Source of the DNA: Cannabis sativa
Taxonomy: Eukaryota; Streptophyta; Magnoliopsida; Rosales; Cannabaceae
NCBI RefSeq assembly: GCF_029168945.1
Contig: NC_083603.1
Coordinates: 15,748,001 to 15,812,000 of the forward strand
Direction of reading: 5' to 3'
Length of the DNA: 64,000 bases
Positions 57,446-64,000 of this stretch are shown one piece after another. Position numbers and translations under genes: made by a program. The first letter of the stretch is position 1; every line of letters begins with the position of its first letter. Under the pieces are notes generated by a model. The model searched no databases. It saw only the letters and a list, made by a program, of their open reading frames with translations, and was not told the DNA's origin.

Positions 57446-57953
57446 TGGGAAAAAAAAAAGAAGGTAAATTTAATATGTGATTGATAATATGATATCACAG
57501 ATAGAAGTCGGGGTTGACAGCGGCTTAACGGTTTAATTTATATTTATATATAAGTTAACGGCAGGATTAATCTCTGTTAAGTTCACCAAATGAGTTTTTT
57601 TTTTTAAAATAGGTTGTGATTCTCTAATATTTAATATCAGTTCAAATATTAATAGGATTTATTTTATTATTATTTTATTATTTTATTATTTTATTAAATA
57701 AAAATTAAAAGTGACCCATAAATTTTTCATAAACCAAGAATTTCAGTTATATAGACACACTTTATATAGAATAGATATAAGGTATTTCTACCGTAAGACT
57801 TGGTGTATTGTACCTATGCTATAAGGGAGTTATTTTAACCAATCTAAAGTTAAAAAAGAAAGGTGCACATAACTTTTGTTGAAAAAATCTAGAGGATTAT
57901 TTTAAACTTTATTATATTGTTTCATTGATTGAGTAACCATTGGTAGAGGGGTC
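57446..57953. other. Spacer, nothing recognised
   Basis: AT-rich with (TTATT)n-like text at 57661-57700. No gene seen. Confidence 0.4.
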
Positions 57954-58470
57954 TGTTAGACATTATATATATAAACTGAAATATATATGTTTAAGTATAA
58001 AGTGCGGAATTAATCAAACATATATACACTATGAATAAGGATCGAAATACCTCCAGCCATTGAATCTTGAGCTTCAAACCCACATAAGCTTTGATCTGCA
58101 AAGGAAATTAACTACCATGGGTAATCGGGCTTCCTCGCTATCTCAACTCTCTTTAGATGGAATTTGCTGTTATGAACAGAATGAGTGAGGAGCTCGGGGA
58201 CCGAGACCCTATATTTATAGGTGAGATACTCCATTAGTATCTGCGCCACATTAATTGTCAGAATATTTTGAGAATTAATTCAGGAAATCAAATCAGGTAA
58301 TGAATATAGAAATCTGACCATATATAGAATATTACATAATTGATTTTGTCCAGATTCAATGAATATAAAATATTCATTTATCAGAAAATCAATTATTTAT
58401 TTATTTCCTTAAATAGAAATTTATTTCTTTAAATAGAAATATATTTCCTTAAATAAAAATATTCTTATAT
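57954..58470 (-). repeat. 3' LTR of Copia copy B
   Basis: The plus strand starts TGTTAGACATTATA. It is homologous to the LTR at 24343-24812. Its inner side is marked by the polypurine tract CAAGTGGGAG (minus strand, 58481-58472). The complement of about 58209-58221 is a TATAAATATAGG box. Confidence 0.75.
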
Positions 58471-61400
58471 TCTCCCACTTGGTCAGCATTTAGACTAAAA
58501 CATTCAAACCCAAACGTTCCTCATTATATAATAAACATACGAATCATAGCGACATGTCCTCATTATAAGTCGAGTATTATCTTCCATGTATTACGATATA
58601 TTTATTATATAACAATGTACTTTATGTGGCAATATACTTAAGTGAATAAACCCTAACCCTTATGTTTATTTAGGTCCTCTTACGATAATTTTCTCAGATG
58701 AAATTAAGGTGCACATAAATATAAGAAAATATCGAAATTAGAGTTTCATTGAATAATTTTTGGCTGTACAAATATAAAAAAAAACTGCATATAGGTTAAC
58801 TGAATCCCATATTTACTTTATGATCCTTGAATTTGTGTTGCGGCATGCCTTTAGTCAAGGATATATGCGATCACCTAATTCAGTTTGCGTGATTAATGAC
58901 CACTTATCACGCCTTTTTATGGCTGTATTTAATATCGATATGCTAGCTTCGACCAGTACTTTATAGTTATTAGCCATAAATATTGTAGCTGAATTTATCG
59001 CAAAATTTTCTTAATGGCCTAATGAAACTGTAATTCTGAACTCTAGGCCTACTATGAAACTCTATAATACATCATACGAGATGTATCCTCAAAACAATAA
59101 ATGAATCTGACTTCTATAGTGGAAATAACAATCAAGATTCTCTACAATCTAACTTACTGGTAATCTTAAGGTTGTAATAAAATATTGATTTACGTGAATC
59201 AATACAACCAGTGAAGTACGTTACAATCTGATTGGTTAACTATATTTCAGATGGTCAATTCATCTTAACAAAATATGTATGAATATAATTTTAGTATCTT
59301 AAAGACACCTCATCACTTTGTATGAAGAATAAAGTGGTCTTAACTTTAGTTATTCTGATACTACTTAACGATCCTGAAACAAATGTAATACAAAGTCTTA
59401 TTCAGACTCTTAGGCATACATTAGGCTTTTAAAATAGAAACAAATGAATGTTCTTAATTTATTCTCACTCCAGACCATTTTTCAGATGCTGGTTCGAGTT
59501 GAATTTATCACACTTAAAGATAAAAGTTATACATAATTTTATTTAATCAGAGATGCTGTGGCTACTCTCTAATTAATTAAAATTATATATGTTATTTATA
59601 TTCTTTATCTCAAAATAATAATTTGAGATATGAATTATTTCAACTTATATAGAAAACTTTTATCATCATTTGCAAGTAACATATTGTCTACGTATAAAAC
59701 AAATATTACTCCCACTAACCTTCTGGTATATAATTATTTCCATAATTCTCTTTTCAAACCTAAAGGAAAAGATGATATAATACCAATTTGTGAGATGTTT
59801 GTTTTAATCTATAGGTAGACACTTTAAGCTTGCATATTCTCACCACTTAAAAATCTTTATGGCAGTCTGTATACCTTCTCCTCTAGTTCACTGTTTAGAA
59901 TTGATTAATGAATTAAAACAAGCAACAAATGCCAAGGTCGATAAAAGAATCTTTTATAAAAACAAGTGAGAATGCAGATCTCCTTTGTTATTGATTCTTA
60001 TTTCAAAATGAACTTCTTAGCAATGAATATTCTTTTATATCTTTATGTTTCTCAATGTTGCCTAATGAAGATTATTAGTGAAAAAACCTATGCTTAATTA
60101 ATGTTCTCCACCCCATTAGGCAACTTTACTAAAGATAAACTTTATTGCTCTTTAAGATATTCATTTCTTCATTCGTGGCATATTGTACTACAACTTCAAT
60201 TCTTTATCATTCTATAATTTAATTTGTGTCTCAAATTAATATTGTAGTTGAACTCTTATTGTACAAAATGTAATCACTAGAAAACATTGATCTTATTGTT
60301 CTAATAAGTCATCTTAAGGATGGACCAACAAACTCTTAAAAGAGCAAATGGTTCAATATGCATGTTATCTCAGCAATTACTAAATAACATAACCTATTAG
60401 AATTTTATCAATGGCTTGTAGATTATTAATGATTAGTTATGAATTCTCAATAACCATTAACTTTAAGGGTTCTTGTGAATCATAATTAATCTAACACTTG
60501 AGGTGGAAGTTTGAGAAAATATGAATGATCTTTCTCTAAAACTAGGTTCCTAGATTGATCACTCCCACTGGTCAAGTCAATTCTTAATTCCACAGTTCTA
60601 GTGTTGTGAGATGGATAATAAAATATGTAACCCTTAAACCTTATAGCTTTTCAAATGAAATATGCTCATTTATGGTTTAGGACCCAGATCTTTTCTTTGA
60701 CAATTGTACTCTAACTATATATGGGTATTTATAAAATGTGTACATGTCATCAAGTCGGTTTTCAACCTTATCACAACTCAAAATATGTTTGAGAAACAAC
60801 TTTGGTTAGAACACGATTCGATATGTACACCCCATTGAAGAGTATCAATAGACAAAGATTTAGGAAAGATTGGAGTTTGCTATGTAGGCTCCACCCCATG
60901 TCCAAAAAATGCTTAGTTTCTTAAATCTGTCACACACTATAATTTAGGTGTATCAAGCATATGTATCGGGCAATGAACCCATGCTTTTAAAGAAACTTTG
61001 CAAATAGACTGGGAGTTTATCCATACTCACGAATTTTAATGTAGTATTCTCCATTTTATTTTTGATCTCACTATCTTAATATGCAAAATGCACCATTTCT
61101 CTACTTAAGATTTAAATGTCTTTGAAACATATAAATCTATACTTTTGTAGAAAAATTATTTATGTGAGTAATCGTTAAAAAAGAGATGCAAAATTTGAGT
61201 CCATGTCTTCAAAATTAATTGACTTGTATGATTTCTAATATGATAGAATTCTAGTATGCACCGATTTTGACTTGTTGGAATACATATTTTTAATGAAATT
61301 CACACAAGTTCTAAATAAAGTTAGTAAAATCAAGTGTAATGAATATCCCCACCATTTACTAACATTTATTCTATTTATGGAGATATGTTCCATAATTTTT

Positions 61401-64000
61401 GGTGCTATAATGTAGAAGAATTCTTATTAATAACACATTTCTTATTGTCAGATTGAACTTGCATATCTTTATGAGTGACATCATTTGTAGTAAAGACCTC
61501 TAAATGTGTCTAAATCAAGTTTCAATAGAATCTTGGAACAGAAAGGTCTTTGCCAATTTTAAAACAAAGCCACTACTATATTGCTTGTTCCTTAAACTTC
61601 TAAATGTGAGAACTTATCTTGTCTGTGGATAAGATTTGCTCACAGTTACTGACTTTCTTAGGTTTATTTGTAAACCTTGCAAGAAATTATGAATGTGGAA
61701 TAACAATCTAAAATAATCCACTATGTGTTAATAATCACATTAACTATATTAGAATGAATTCATACACAATAAATTAAAATTTATTGGTGATAATAAAGTG
61801 TGATTTATTTTTCTTAATTATACAGTAAAAACTGTACATTTCAGATTAAGTTATCAGAATAAATTTTTGGAAATTTCTACTGGTATGGAAGAAATTTATG
61901 AATAGTGATGTAATAAAATTACATATATAGTTTTGAGGTTTAAATGAATCATGTTTTTACCAATGAATAAACATGCTTACATATGAAATCTTATTAAACA
62001 AAAATTTCCTGTGGGCTAAATTTTTAATTTAATAAGATTAGATTTAGATGTAGATTATGATAGATTTACACAATTTATGAAAAACTTAAAGTTTAATATT
62101 TCTATCTCAATGAAAGGTATGAAACACTTAATTATTTATAAATGTTTCAAAATTTTATACTTTATGATAAAATTATTAAATTAAATCTACATAATTTCCT
62201 GTGGGATAAATTAAGAGAATTTAATTTAACATATTAATTATGTAAATATAATAAAATCACTGTAGGGTAAGATTATTATGTTCACATAATTCATGTTCAT
62301 TATGTGATCTTAATCCACTTAATATATATAATTTTATATAATTAAGGATGCTGTGGCTACTCCCTAATTATTTAAAATTATGTGGTTCACTAGACACCAA
62401 AGTATAAACTGAAGATTAAAATTTTACTAAATTCAAAATTGCCTGTGGGCTAACTTTTAAATTTAATAAAATTAGATGAACCTTATGATAGATTTAATTA
62501 AACAATTAGTTTAGGAAAATGAAGGTTTATTATCTATCTTTAATTAAATTTGTGATAACACTATTAAATTAAATCCCCATAACTCCCTGTGGGGTAAATT
62601 AAGAGAATTTAATTTAACATATTATCCTAATTAATTATACAAATATAATAAAATCCCTGTGGGGTAAAATTATTATACCTATATAATTAATTACAATTTA
62701 TGTCCATTAAGGTGAATTTTAATTAATATATAATTTTATACAAATAAGGATGCTGTGGCTACTCCCTAATTATATAAAATTATATTTTCACTTTGACATT
62801 AGGTATTGGGCTCTACCTAAAAGTAATTTCGTTATTAACATAATAGACAGAGATTAGTGCTCCTAGTGTGGTCGTCCGAAGATCATTAAAAACCGTTCTA
62901 GATATGAGCATTTGTCCCAAGTTCATGTTTTCTTATGTCAAACCAAAAAATTACTTACATTTTATTCATATTTTATTCATTTTAGGAAGTTTTATGAATA
63001 TTTTATGAATAATTTTATGAAGTTTTATGAAACTTAATGTGCTATATGAAATATTCAACCTATCTTAATGTTTGAATATTTCTAAATATATCTAGCACTA
63101 TAAAAGGAATTTATGTATAGCATTTAAATCATACAAATCAAAATTAATTGTATTAAAAATAAGTTTGCCAAATAAATACAAATTAATACAATTATTGTAT
63201 GATAATAAATTAAATGCTTAATTCCATAATATATAATTAATTATGCATTTATGACCATATAATATCTTAAATATTTGCACTAATAATTAATTTTTATAAA
63301 TAAGGTAAATATACAAATTAGTACAATTAATTATATGAAATGAATTAAATGCAAAATTAAAGAATATACTTAATGGCAGATTTTTTTTTCAACTTTTATT
63401 AATTTAAACAATAAATTACATAAATTTGGTAATAAATAATTAAACGCACAATTATTACATGCCTAAATAAATCATGTAATTAATTACCAATTTAAAACAA
63501 ATTTCCATTTTCAATTTATACTAAATAACATATTAATTCTAAATATATGTATTAAATTAAAAATGGAAATTGAATGAATGTAATTTATTGACTAAATTAA
63601 CACAAAATAGGAAAATAATTAATATTCCAAATAAATAAAAATTTGGAATTTTCCCTTTTTTTTTTTTTTGAAAAAAAAACTGCCCCGACCCAATCCCGAA
63701 CAGGAAAACGAATTCCGACGATAAAAATTCATGGAATCACTCCCATTTGAATCTCCATGCATAAATAAAGAGATTCATGTCGGTTTTAGGCAATTAAAAC
63801 ACGTAAAAATTGGACTTTAATTTTAATAAAAAATTTCTAGTCCGTATGAGTTCTTAAAAAATTAATTTTCAAATTTCAATGATTTTTTCACATGTTTAGA
63901 TCGATCTATAATACTATATGAATATAGTGATGTATATAGAATTCGAAATAAACACCGAAAAAAGAAAAATGAAATAAAACAACTAATGGACAAAAAAACT
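58471..64000 (-). mobile_element. Decayed Copia element B (internal part), running off the right edge
   Basis: Antisense remains in order: the pol C-terminus SLTKGMPQHKFKDHKVNMGF ending at TAA 58796; the reverse-transcriptase palm motif VLYVDNMLLANDD at about 59670-59705, with the catalytic second Asp replaced by Asn; integrase-side text near 60700-61000; a duplicated AT-rich region at 62000-62790; and a leader (63665-64000) like that of copy A at 23690-24326. The 5' LTR should start shortly after the window. Stops and frame breaks are frequent, so nothing is expressed as a working enzyme. Confidence 0.7.
61990..62790. repeat. Direct duplication inside Copia B (~400-bp unit)
   Basis: Two units (about 61990-62390 and 62435-62790) repeat in order: cctgtgggcta, aatttaataa(g/a)attaga, tatgatagattta, cctgtggg(a/g)taaattaagag, aatttaatttaacatatta, aaggatgctgtggctactcc. 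A fragment of the last block occurs again at 59548-59575. Confidence 0.75.

Overview
This window reads as nuclear DNA of a flowering plant, probably a eudicot. It is AT-rich, has long intergenic spacers and spliceosomal introns, and is mostly transposable-element sequence of plant-specific kinds (Tekay-type Gypsy, several Copia families, hAT, CACTA, MULE, MITEs and a tRNA-derived SINE). No organelle, bacterial or viral-genome signature was seen. The species cannot be named from the sequence alone.

Only two large host-type genes look intact, both on the minus strand: a single-exon family-1 glycosyltransferase of the UGT73 type (2499-3974) and a two-exon FAR1-related (FHY3/FAR1-like, MULE-derived) gene (42410-44676). 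A small coiled-coil gene of unknown function (47119-47550), the 3' end of an unrecognised spliced gene (51109-51585) and a few exon-like fragments complete the non-TE coding content.

Layout. 1-1534: 5' end of a MULE transposase gene with PB1-like and MuDR domains, cut by the window edge. 2.5-4 kb: UGT. 4.5-6 kb: two MITEs. 6159-10431: a complete hAT element with an 8-bp target-site duplication (TSD), carrying a captured receptor-kinase exon and a broken transposase. 10.45-10.86 kb: MITE. 11.2-21.5 kb: a Copia remnant split by a nearly complete 9.5-kb Tekay-like Gypsy element (TSD TTCTG, one nonsense codon, two frame shifts near the 3' end). 21.5-27.8 kb: Copia pieces and LTRs. 28.2-28.7 kb: a MITE with a SINE in one arm. 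29.1-39.8 kb: a four-level nest (half MITE, CACTA, Tat/Grande-like remnant, two opposed solo LTRs). 39.8-41.4 kb: Gypsy LTR fragment rich in hairpins. 42.4-50 kb: FAR1-like gene amid locally duplicated non-coding DNA. 50.2-50.8 kb: 176-bp tandem repeat. 51-57.5 kb: gene fragments and a palindrome-bearing foldback element. 57.95-64 kb: an antisense, decayed Copia element running off the right edge.

The genes do not form a pathway or cluster. The window is mainly a record of nested insertion, decay and gene-fragment capture. The most unusual signals are (a) arrays of short palindromes whose arms change in step in two related Gypsy LTRs, (b) a hAT element carrying a receptor-kinase exon with its splice donor, and (c) an inverted pair of solo LTRs, each with its own perfect TSD, inside an antisense accessory gene. 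I found no convincing new defence, regulatory or metabolic system.
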